Shown here piece by piece: positions 1 through 5,597 of a stretch of 8,613 nucleotides of DNA (position 1 is the stretch's first letter; each line of letters begins with the position of its first letter). This DNA comes from Clostridiales bacterium (GTDB taxonomy: Bacteria > Bacillota > Clostridia > Oscillospirales > Oscillospiraceae): contig JAHZEF010000071.1 of the NCBI GenBank assembly GCA_019422005.1, forward strand, positions 1-8,613, written 5' to 3'. Made by a program: the position numbers and the translations under genes. Under the pieces are notes generated by a model that saw only the letters and a list, made by a program, of their open reading frames with translations, was not told the origin of the DNA and made no database searches.

Positions 1-3
1 CGT

Positions 4-849
4 CTATGATACCAGCTGCAGGCGATCCAGCGCCCTGGCGTGTTCCTCTCCGGTGGAAATCAGATAAATCCGGGTGGTCTCCACGCTGGAATGCCCCAGG
101 ACGTCCGCCAGCTTCACAACGTCCCGGCAGGCCCGGTAAAAGCAGCGGGCAAACAGGTGCCGCAGATTGTGCGGGAACACCTTCCCCGGCTCCACGCCTG
201 CCTGTGCACAGATCGTTTTCATCTCCGACCAGATCTGTTTTCTGGACAAAGGCTTTCCGCTTCTGGTGAGAAAAATCTCGCCGGAAGCAATTTTTTGCCG
301 CTTTGCATATTTCTGCAGTTTGCGGCACAGCTTCCCCGGCAGCAGAATGGTTCTCACTTTTCCCTTCAGGGAGATCTCCGCCTTCCCTGTTCCCGCTGCC
401 TCCAGCGTGATATACCTCGTCTCGCTCACCCGGATGCCGGTGGAACAGATGGTCTCCAGCAGCAGCAGCAGCCGTTCCCGTCCCGATTCCTCCGCCGTAT
501 GCAGCAGGCGCCCATACTCTTCCCGGCTCAGCTCCCGTTTCGGCTCCCGAAACAGCCTTCTCTGAAGCCGCAGCGACTTGACCCTGCAGTCCTCCCAGCC
601 GGCAAACAAAAACAAGGCGTTCATGGCCGCCAGCTTTCCATTGACCGTGGCAGGCGCATAGCCGTGCTCCACCAGGGATTCCTTCCAGGCCGCAGCCCGT
701 TCCTTTGTGACGGCGCCGCCTGCCAGCCAGGCCAGAAGCTGCCGCAGCTCCCGAAGATATTTTTCCACCGTACTGCCCTCATGCTCCTCCAAAAGAAGGT
801 GGCGGCGGAACGTTTCCAGCAATTCCCCCGTCAAAATCCGTTTTTCCAT
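4..849 (-). CDS. Tyrosine recombinase/integrase, XerC/D-like
   Basis: Site-specific DNA strand exchange enzyme of the phage-integrase (tyrosine recombinase) family; 281 aa, a usual length for a compact Xer-type protein. Residues about 1-95 form the SAM-like core-binding domain (TVEKYLREL, then YAPATVNGKLAAMNALF). Residues about 105-275 form the catalytic domain. The active-site set is complete: R140 in STGIRVSE, a lysine at K162/K164 (LKGKVRT), H227 and R230 in HNLRH, H253 in LGHSS, and the nucleophile Y262 in TTRIYL. The ATG at 849 is chosen over the in-frame ATG at 855 because AGGAG (856-860) lies 6 bases from the former and directly abuts the latter. The stop TAG is at 4-6, so the gene is complete. 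It follows a strong terminator and is probably a separate transcription unit. Its targets are unknown: it could be a stand-alone integrase, an inversion enzyme or an element remnant. No att site can be identified. Confidence 0.93.
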   Translation of the reverse strand: MEKRILTGELLETFRRHLLLEEHEGSTVEKYLRELRQLLAWLAGGAVTKERAAAWKESLVEHGYAPATVNGKLAAMNALFLFAGWEDCRVKSLRLQRRLFREPKRELSREEYGRLLHTAEESGRERLLLLLETICSTGIRVSETRYITLEAAGTGKAEISLKGKVRTILLPGKLCRKLQKYAKRQKIASGEIFLTRSGKPLSRKQIWSEMKTICAQAGVEPGKVFPHNLRHLFARCFYRACRDVVKLADVLGHSSVETTRIYLISTGEEHARALDRLQLVS

Positions 850-855
850 AGACAT

Positions 856-860
856 CTCCT
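856..860 (-). promoter_or_regulatory. Shine-Dalgarno site deciding the recombinase start
   Basis: The minus strand reads AGGAG, then 6 bases, then ATG GAA. It abuts the ATG at 855, so translation most likely begins at 849. The first base of AGGAG is also the last base of the inner arm of the inverted repeat at 860-918, so folding of that repeat could affect ribosome access. Confidence 0.75.
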
Positions 861-918
861 ATCTTTTTCATTGATCTCCCTTAGTCTGCCACAAATCGGA
901 CAATCCATGAAAAAGATA
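860..918. repeat. Perfect 12-bp inverted repeat upstream of the recombinase
   Basis: TATCTTTTTCAT at 860-871 is the exact reverse complement of ATGAAAAAGATA at 907-918, with 35 bases between. In the minus-strand transcript the outer arm (918 to 907) is the U-rich tail of the terminator at 919-955. The inner arm (871 to 860) ends on the recombinase SD. It could be an RNA stem controlling recombinase translation, a pair of recombinase-binding arms, or chance. The A/T-rich composition lowers the information content of the match. Confidence 0.6.
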
Positions 919-955
919 CAGAACGGCCCCCGGCAGCCTGCCGGGGGCCGTTCTG
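907..955 (-). terminator. Rho-independent terminator ending the modification operon
   Basis: CAGAACGGCCCCCGGCA (919-935) pairs perfectly with TGCCGGGGGCCGTTCTG (939-955), giving a 17-bp GC-rich stem with a 3-base loop. On the minus strand the stem is followed by TATCTTTTTC, so a U-run begins four bases after it. It sits 89 bases downstream of the TfoX-domain gene stop. In the plus direction the nearest T-run (966-971) starts ten bases past the stem, so the minus-strand reading is preferred. Confidence 0.85.
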
Positions 956-1044
956 CACAGGATCCTTTTTTCAAAGCCGCCCCGCCGGCAGCCGGATCAC
1001 GGAACCCCATGGAACATCCTGCTCGCAGCAATCGTTTGCCGCGC

Positions 1045-1368
1045 TTACTTCTTCTTTTTTCCGGCCGGACGGCTCTGCAGCGCCTCACAGGTCAGCCGTA
1101 CCAGCCGCGCAAGCGTCTCCCGCTGATCCACATCCTCCACCAAAAGCGCATGCTTCGCCCCTTCATACGGCGGCGCCTTGGGCAGCTCCGGGAACGCCTT
1201 CTCCCCCTGCGGCGTCGCTTTGACAAACAGCTGATCATCGCAGATCACCGCGAAGAACACATCGTCACAGTACGGCCCATACTCTCCAAACATGCGCTTT
1301 GTGCGGATCCTCCCCGCATCCTGCAGCTGCTCCGCCACATAGTCTACAAATTCCTGACGGGATGCCAT
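1045..1368 (-). CDS. TfoX N-terminal-domain protein
   Basis: 107 aa, a single TfoX_N domain (COG3070-like). The recognisable core is TKRMFGEYGPYCDDVFF at about 23-39, followed by ICDDQLFVKATPQGEKAF and a C-terminal PPYEG...RLVRLTCEAL helix region, ending in a lysine-rich tail (KKKK). The family is named after the competence regulator TfoX/Sxy, but stand-alone single-domain members like this are widespread in Firmicutes and have no settled function, so a competence role should not be inferred. The ATG at 1368 is preceded by GGGGAGGGAG (1371-1380). Its first 25 bases overlap the 3' end of the upstream GNAT gene, which implies translational coupling. It is the last gene before the terminator at 919-955. 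Confidence 0.85.
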   Translation of the reverse strand: MASRQEFVDYVAEQLQDAGRIRTKRMFGEYGPYCDDVFFAVICDDQLFVKATPQGEKAFPELPKAPPYEGAKHALLVEDVDQRETLARLVRLTCEALQSRPAGKKKK

Positions 1369-1811
1369 GCCTCCCTCCCCTTTCTGCCATGCCCGTTCCA
1401 AACCATCGTGTACTCCACTGCTCCGGTATCCTCGTCCACGCTTTCCGAGACGGCCGAAAAACCCGCTCTGCGGTAAAAATGCACAGCGGCTTCGTTCCGC
1501 TGATACACATGCAGGAAAACGGTGCGGCGATGCTTCCGCACATGGTTCAGCAGCAATTTTCCGATCCCGCGGGAGCGGTGTTCCGCATCCACAAAGATCC
1601 CCGCAAGGTAATCGCCCTGCATGCCCGCAAAGCCCAGAACCTCCCCGGCCTGCCCGTATACACAGACTTCCGCCTGAAGCAGCTGTTCCCGTACCATTGG
1701 AACCTTTGATTCCCAGTAGCTCCGCGGGATAAAACTGTGCGCGTCCAGATTGCCCTCCAGCCAGATGCGCATGGCCTGCTCCAGATCGCGGAGCTGAAGC
1801 TCCCGGATCAT
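1344..1811 (-). CDS. GNAT family N-acetyltransferase, YiaC-like
   Basis: Acetyl-CoA-dependent N-acetyltransferase of 155 aa. Motif A for acetyl-CoA binding is GIFVDAEHRSRGIGKLL (about 71-87), with the R-x-x-G-x-G signature at R79, G82 and G84. Motif B is the NEAAVHFYRRAGF segment (106-118). The N-terminal pattern WLEGNLDAHSFIP...YWESKVPMVRE closely recalls E. coli YiaC, reported as a protein-lysine acetyltransferase. The substrate here is not determined. The start ATG overlaps the stop of the upstream APH-family gene as ATGA (1808-1811), with only a weak AGGGA upstream, so translation is probably coupled. The C-terminus carries about 16 residues beyond the last core strand (after YTMVW), overlapping the start of the TfoX-domain gene. 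Confidence 0.85.
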   Translation of the reverse strand: MIRELQLRDLEQAMRIWLEGNLDAHSFIPRSYWESKVPMVREQLLQAEVCVYGQAGEVLGFAGMQGDYLAGIFVDAEHRSRGIGKLLLNHVRKHRRTVFLHVYQRNEAAVHFYRRAGFSAVSESVDEDTGAVEYTMVWNGHGRKGREAWHPVRNL

Positions 1812-2695
1812 CGTCCCTGCCCTGCGGCGGCAGGCGCGCCGGCGCTGCCGCATTCGTCCAAAATTGCCTGCAGAGTCTGTTCCGCACAGGAAGCCATCCC
1901 CGGCAGATCCAGGGTAATCAGCGCCTTCCACAGCGCCCAGCCCCTGGCCCGGCAGACGGTCCCCCCATCCAGCCCCTGCAGGAACAGGCTCCTGCCGCCC
2001 CTGTCAAAAAAGGACCAGGCCATGGCATAGTCGCAAGCCGGGTCGCCGATCCCCATGATCCCGAAATCAATGACGCCGCAGAGGCTGCCGTCCCGGATCA
2101 GAAGGTTTCCGGGCGCCACATCGCCGTGAACCCACACCGGCGGCCGGTTCCACGAAGCCGCAGCGGCGCGTTCCCAGACGTCTCTCAGCCGCTCCGCCGG
2201 CAGGCTGTCCCGATGGCGCTGCAGCGCCGCCTCCACTTCGCCGCTGTAGACGGCGGGGCTGGCTCCCCGGAAGAAATTGTGCGGGCCGGCGGCGGGCGCG
2301 CCGGCGGTGCCGATGCCCTGCAGCTCTTTCAGAAACGCAGAAAGGTCCCGCGCCAGGCCGTCTGCGTCGGGGTTTTTAACATCCCGTACCGTTTCGCCCT
2401 CGATATAGCGGTTGACCGACCAGGGGAACGGGTATTCGCCGGTGGGCGCACCCATGGCAATGGGGCTGGGAATGGGCAGAGACAGCCCCTTTGCCAGCAC
2501 CGGCAGCCATTTTGCCTCCTTTTCCACCTGCGCCGCATAGGCCGGGCCGCAGGGCAGCCGGACAGTCATGGCTTCTCCCAGGCGAAACGTGCGGTTGTCG
2601 TGTCCGCCGGGCTGCACCGGCCGGATTTCCAGGCCGCTCCACTGCGGGAACTGTGCGTCAATCAGGTTCCGGACAATCTGTGCCGTAATCTCCAT
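1808..2695 (-). CDS. Aminoglycoside phosphotransferase (APH) family kinase
   Basis: 295 aa small-molecule kinase with the protein-kinase-like APH fold (COG3173 type). The Brenner motif HGDVAPGN is at 190-197 (catalytic D192, metal ligand N197), and IDFG...GDPACDYA at 209-224 supplies the DFG-like metal-binding Asp D210. The N-lobe has QPGGHDNRTFRLG and TVRLP, with R46 where a nucleotide-contacting Lys or Arg is expected. Family members phosphorylate aminoglycosides, macrolides, choline, sugars or other metabolites. This branch is mostly annotated by similarity, so the substrate is unknown and resistance is unproven. ATG at 2695 has GGAG six bases upstream and lies one base after the EFR1-gene stop. 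The stop overlaps the GNAT start. The C-terminus is Ala/Gly-rich and probably disordered. Confidence 0.88.
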   Translation of the reverse strand: MEITAQIVRNLIDAQFPQWSGLEIRPVQPGGHDNRTFRLGEAMTVRLPCGPAYAAQVEKEAKWLPVLAKGLSLPIPSPIAMGAPTGEYPFPWSVNRYIEGETVRDVKNPDADGLARDLSAFLKELQGIGTAGAPAAGPHNFFRGASPAVYSGEVEAALQRHRDSLPAERLRDVWERAAAASWNRPPVWVHGDVAPGNLLIRDGSLCGVIDFGIMGIGDPACDYAMAWSFFDRGGRSLFLQGLDGGTVCRARGWALWKALITLDLPGMASCAEQTLQAILDECGSAGAPAAAGQGR

Positions 2696-2696
2696 A

Positions 2697-3458
2697 TCAT
2701 TCTCCAGTTTTATATTCCGGGCACTGATACCGCGGCTTGCCGCGGCTGGCTTTGCCATATTCGATCGCCTCAACGGGACAGCTGCAGATACAGGCCATGC
2801 AGTGGGTGCAGCGGCCGCCCCACACAGGTTTTCCGCCTTCGAGGTGAATATTGCCCAGCGGGCAGACCCTTTCACATTTGCCGCAGCCAATGCAGCCGCC
2901 GGACGCGGCAAAGGCGCGGGCCCTGACGCAGAAGCGATAAAACAGGCTGTTGACCATGCCGGATTTCAGTCTGTCGGCCGCGCCCGCCCTTTGGGCCGGG
3001 AACTCAAGCCCCTCCCGAATACAGGCAGCGCCGCGCTCGATCACCGGACGGGCGGCGGCCACAAGGTCCCGGGCCTCCGCCTCCCCGGGTACGTCGTACA
3101 TGGCAATATAGTTTTCCGGCATGACCACCTCCAGGGTCCCGCGATCACAGAGGCCCGCTTCCGTGCAGAGCTTCCGGTTCTTTGCGGCCGCGTTCCCGAT
3201 ATCCCCGCCGCAGGTCATCACAAAGTAGGCGTCCCTGCTGCCCCGGAAGCGGCCGCTGCGGATCAGCTGCGCAAAGACACGGGGCAGCTGCCAGCCGTAT
3301 GTCGGGGCCACAAAGACCCATGGCCGGTCTGAGAACAGATCCGGCGCCGCGCCGTCCCGAAGGAAGGGAAACGCGTCCAGAACCTCGTCGTCCAGCTTGT
3401 CCGCCAGCATCTGCGCGCAATACCGGCTGTTGCCGGTGCCGGTGAAAAATAAAATCAT
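2697..3458 (-). CDS. EFR1-type flavodoxin-ferredoxin fusion protein
   Basis: 253 aa cytoplasmic electron-transfer protein. Residues 1 to about 160 form a flavodoxin-like domain beginning directly with the FMN-phosphate loop FFTGTGNS (4-11), followed by FVAPTYGWQLP (49-59) and MTCGGDIGNA (81-90). A C-terminal bacterial ferredoxin domain carries two [4Fe-4S] motifs: C189, C192, C195, C199-P and C217, C220, C223, C227-P. This is the usual architecture of the EFR1 family in anaerobic Firmicutes, whose partners are mostly uncharacterised. ATG at 3458 overlaps the upstream SDR stop as ATGA and has GGGAG seven bases before it. Next to a nitroreductase and an SDR it may pass electrons within the same pathway (inference). 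Confidence 0.93.
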   Translation of the reverse strand: MILFFTGTGNSRYCAQMLADKLDDEVLDAFPFLRDGAAPDLFSDRPWVFVAPTYGWQLPRVFAQLIRSGRFRGSRDAYFVMTCGGDIGNAAAKNRKLCTEAGLCDRGTLEVVMPENYIAMYDVPGEAEARDLVAAARPVIERGAACIREGLEFPAQRAGAADRLKSGMVNSLFYRFCVRARAFAASGGCIGCGKCERVCPLGNIHLEGGKPVWGGRCTHCMACICSCPVEAIEYGKASRGKPRYQCPEYKTGE

Positions 3459-4168
3459 CCTCTGTCTCCCTTCAGCGTCCAGCCGCAGTCATTGTGATAG
3501 ATCATCTGGCGGGTCATGCCGCCGTCAATGCAGATGTTTTCTCCGGTGATGAATCCCGCCTTGTCGGAACAGAGATACAGCACCATGTTGGCAATATCCA
3601 TTGGGCTGCCCACCCGTCCGGCCGGGTGCTGAGCAGCGTCCGGGCCGTCGTGCCGGGCGAGGCTTGTGTCAATCCAGCCCGGTGAAATGGAGTTGACCCG
3701 CGCCTTTCCGGCCAGGCTCATCGCCAGCGCATGGGTCAGCGCCGAAATCCCGCCCTTGGCCGCCGTATAGCTTTCCGTCTGAGGCTGGCTCATACGGTCC
3801 CGGCTGGATGAAATGTTGACCACAGACGCGCCGGGCGCAAAATGGGGAGACAGCAGTTTGGTCAGGTAAAAGGGCGCAGCCACCCCCACCCGCAGGGCGT
3901 AGTTGAACGCCTCATAGGTGCATTCGTCCAGTCCTTTCGTCGGCGGCAGGGCGTTATGAACCAGGAAATCCACCCGGCCGTAGTCCCGGACGACCTTTTC
4001 CGCAAACGCTTCCAGCACGGACTGCTCCGCCAGATCCCCCACGAAATAGCCGTTGGGCAGCAGATCGATGATGCACACATGGGCGCCGGCCCTGCGGAAC
4101 TCTTCGGCAATGGCCCTGCCGATCCCCTTTGCGCCGCCGGTCACGACGGCCACGCGATTCTGAAACAT
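3455..4168 (-). CDS. Short-chain dehydrogenase/reductase (SDR), NAD-type
   Basis: 237 aa classical SDR with a full Rossmann fold. The dinucleotide loop is TGGAKGIG (10-17). D35 at the end of beta-2 (CIIDL) favours NAD(H) over NADP(H). The active site has S121 in NISSS and Y134 plus K138 in ESYTAAKGG; SPGWIDT (162-168) follows. The catalytic-tetrad Asn expected in a VNxxxPF context is Gly95 here (RVGVAAPF), and the usual NNAG is HNAL. The C-terminal GGMTRQMIYH is a recognisable subfamily tail. Substrate unknown. ATG at 4168 has AGGAG (4176-4180) seven bases upstream. The gene lies four bases after the nitroreductase stop and overlaps the EFR1 start by ATGA, so it is firmly inside the operon. 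Confidence 0.92.
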   Translation of the reverse strand: MFQNRVAVVTGGAKGIGRAIAEEFRRAGAHVCIIDLLPNGYFVGDLAEQSVLEAFAEKVVRDYGRVDFLVHNALPPTKGLDECTYEAFNYALRVGVAAPFYLTKLLSPHFAPGASVVNISSSRDRMSQPQTESYTAAKGGISALTHALAMSLAGKARVNSISPGWIDTSLARHDGPDAAQHPAGRVGSPMDIANMVLYLCSDKAGFITGENICIDGGMTRQMIYHNDCGWTLKGDRG

Positions 4169-4172
4169 GGCG

Positions 4173-4880
4173 TTACTCCTTTATAAATCTTCCGTTCTGC
4201 CCGAATGCAAACCGCCCGCCGGCTTCAACGGCAAAGTGCAGCTTTGCAATTCCCAGATCCACCAGATCCATGTCGCGCTCCGCCTCCACCGCTGCCGTCA
4301 CCACGCCGTCCCTGCAGGTGAAGAGCGGCTTCTGGCTGTTCACTGCGCTGGGGGCCAGGCAGACAGCCTCCATGGCCTCTCTGACCCATGCGGGCGCGGT
4401 TTCATATCCGCGCAGCCGCTGGGAAGCGGGCTTCCGCTTCCGGCTGAGGGCGCCGCGGATCAGCCGTTCCTTCAAAGAAGGATCTTCCACGTATCCCACC
4501 GTCACCACGCACAGCATGGCCTCCCCGTCGGGAATCCGGAAGTGGCTGCGGTCAAAGGTGCCGCCCACCCAGCAGGTGCCAAGGCCCATGTCCGTAAGAT
4601 CCAGAACCAGCCGCTCTCCGTAATACCCGATCTTCTCCGCCAGATCCGGCAAATGCTCCGGGCCTTTCAGAACCAGCGCCGAGCGCACGCCGGAAAACAT
4701 GCCGTAGGATCTGCGCATGGAACTGAACGCCTCGCCGGCGTCCTCCACAAATACAGCAGACAGCCCGGACTCCCGATTCAGCGCTTCCGTTTCTGCGCGG
4801 ATACGCGTTTTCAGCTCCGCCGCAACAGGCGTCTGCAAATAGCGCCGCCTGGAGATGCGGTTTGAAATGGCCTCTCTCAT
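4173..4880 (-). CDS. Putative nitroreductase, TM1586-like family
   Basis: 235 aa, about the family length for single-chain proteins with two tandem nitroreductase-like half-domains (Pfam 'putative TM nitroreductase' type). The first half begins AISNRISRRRYL (R8 and R11-13 at the expected FMN-phosphate contact) and continues GYYGERLVLDLTDMGLGTCW (86-104). The second half has AMEAVCLAPSAVNSQKP (169-185) and LVDLGIAKLHFAVEA (206-220), ending FAFGQNGRF. Family members bind FMN and are expected to reduce organic substrates with NAD(P)H; the natural substrate is unknown. ATG at 4880 is preferred to the in-frame ATG at 4901 because AGGAGGAG lies between them at 4887-4894. The stop TAA is four bases before the SDR start. 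Confidence 0.85.
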   Translation of the reverse strand: MREAISNRISRRRYLQTPVAAELKTRIRAETEALNRESGLSAVFVEDAGEAFSSMRRSYGMFSGVRSALVLKGPEHLPDLAEKIGYYGERLVLDLTDMGLGTCWVGGTFDRSHFRIPDGEAMLCVVTVGYVEDPSLKERLIRGALSRKRKPASQRLRGYETAPAWVREAMEAVCLAPSAVNSQKPLFTCRDGVVTAAVEAERDMDLVDLGIAKLHFAVEAGGRFAFGQNGRFIKE

Positions 4881-4987
4881 GGGAAACTCCTCCTGCGGCA
4901 TCCGGTCTTGTCCCGGGGATCCTCCGCCGCTTTCCGTTCAGCCCTCTGAACGGGAATCCCTGTCCCCCGGCAAATCTTTTGCGTCAT
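4877..4987 (-). CDS. Possible 36-residue small ORF overlapping the AAC(6')-like gene
   Basis: Not recognised as any family. ATG at 4985-4987 is preceded by CGGGAGGAATCGC, so GGAGG (4994-4998) sits at an ideal 6-base spacing. The product begins MTQKICRGTGIP, is rich in Arg and Lys, has two Cys residues (6 and 30) and ends RRRSFP. Its TGA overlaps the nitroreductase ATG as ATGA (4877-4880). The first 50 bases lie in another frame inside the C-terminal tail of the AAC(6')-like gene. The SD and stop/start overlap argue for translation. The very short length, lack of recognised homology and GC-rich background argue against. It could act only as a coupling ORF for the nitroreductase. Confidence 0.3.
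   Translation of the reverse strand: MTQKICRGTGIPVQRAERKAAEDPRDKTGCRRRSFP
4887..4894 (-). promoter_or_regulatory. Shine-Dalgarno site deciding the nitroreductase start
   Basis: The minus strand reads AGGAGGAG followed by TTTCCC and the ATG at 4880. It lies downstream of the alternative in-frame ATG at 4901, which has no comparable SD, so the shorter 235-residue product is favoured. Confidence 0.8.
4934..4953 (-). other. Intra-operon hairpin over the AAC(6')-like stop codon
   Basis: CCGTTCAG and CTGAACGG form a perfect 8-bp stem with a 4-base loop on the minus strand. The AAC(6')-like TGA stop (4938-4940) lies in the 3' arm. No U-tract follows, so it is not a standard terminator. It could be an RNA-processing or ribosome-pausing structure in the 57-base gap before the nitroreductase, or chance. 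Confidence 0.4.
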
Positions 4988-5450
4988 GCGATTCCTCCCG
5001 ACTCTTTTCATGCTGTGGCAGCCGCTTTGCAAAGCAGATGATGCGGCCGACTTCTGAAAACCCAACCTGCAGATGAAACGCCCGGCTTGCGTCATTGGCC
5101 CATTCGCAGTCGCTGGCGAATTCCCGGCAGCCGTTCTCCTGCGCCCATGCCTCGCACGCGGAGACCAGTTCTCCCGCATGCCCCCTTCTCCGGTACTCTT
5201 CTCTCACAAAAATACCTTCCAAATATCCCACGGGGCTGCTGTCTGTCCCTTCCACATAGTCAAGCCGCAGCTGGCACTGGGCAAATCCGATCGGTACACC
5301 CCGTACGCAGCTCAGGAAAAACTGCGCGTTTCCGCCGGACATGATCCCCCAAAAGATATCGGCCAGTTCCCCGGCCGTATGATCCGGCCACAGCAGGGCA
5401 GCCAGTTCAGCCACCGCGCTCAGATCCTCCCGGCCCGCCCTTTGAACCAT
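4938..5450 (-). CDS. AAC(6')-like aminoglycoside N-acetyltransferase (GNAT)
   Basis: 170 aa GNAT protein resembling chromosomal AAC(6')-I enzymes such as the Salmonella AAC(6')-Iy/Iaa group, which acetylate the 6'-amino group of aminoglycosides. Shared stretches by eye: LWPDH near 20-24, DYVEGTDSSPVGYLEGIFV (64-82), motif A RRRGHA (87-92), NGCREFASD (106-114) and FHLQVGFSEVGRIICF (125-140). The true substrate cannot be deduced, since such chromosomal enzymes can be cryptic. The core ends near AKRL (about 144); the remaining 26 residues are highly charged (PQHEKSREESHDAKDLP...) and unusual for the family. ATG at 5450 has GGAGG nine bases upstream. It is probably the first gene of the packed run, 147 bases after the kinase stop and 57 before the nitroreductase. 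Confidence 0.85.
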   Translation of the reverse strand: MVQRAGREDLSAVAELAALLWPDHTAGELADIFWGIMSGGNAQFFLSCVRGVPIGFAQCQLRLDYVEGTDSSPVGYLEGIFVREEYRRRGHAGELVSACEAWAQENGCREFASDCEWANDASRAFHLQVGFSEVGRIICFAKRLPQHEKSREESHDAKDLPGDRDSRSEG

Positions 5451-5552
5451 ACGCTCTTCCCTCCGTCTCCATTCCGCCGCGCCTGCCGGCCTGTACTGCG
5501 CTGCGGCCGCGCCGCCGGCTGTGGGCTGTGCGCTCTCCCCGGCGCCTTTGCC

Positions 5553-5572
5553 TCGGAGCAGCCCCGCTCCGA
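5553..5572. other. Hairpin in the kinase/AAC(6') intergenic gap
   Basis: TCGGAGC (5553-5559) pairs with GCTCCGA (5566-5572) around a 6-base loop, 26 bases after the kinase stop. No T-run follows on either strand, so it is not a convincing intrinsic terminator. The rest of the 147-base gap (5451-5597) is GC-rich, with no promoter-like hexamers and no supported gene. Confidence 0.3.
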
Positions 5573-5597
5573 CAGGTTGCCGGAACCCTTTTCTGCG

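Noticed and set aside
454..473. Short CAG-type triplet repeat inside the recombinase
   Set aside because: It encodes the Leu-rich helix RERLLLLLETI of the catalytic domain and is explained by codon bias for Leu.
1045..1368. A role in natural competence for the TfoX-domain gene
   Set aside because: It is a single N-terminal-type domain without the full Sxy/TfoX architecture, and no competence genes are nearby.
40..1476. A 478-codon open frame on the plus strand opposite the recombinase and TfoX/GNAT genes
   Set aside because: It lies antisense to genes with clear catalytic motifs, crosses the terminator, and its product is a low-complexity Arg/Pro/Gln/Leu-rich sequence typical of the complement of GC-rich coding DNA.
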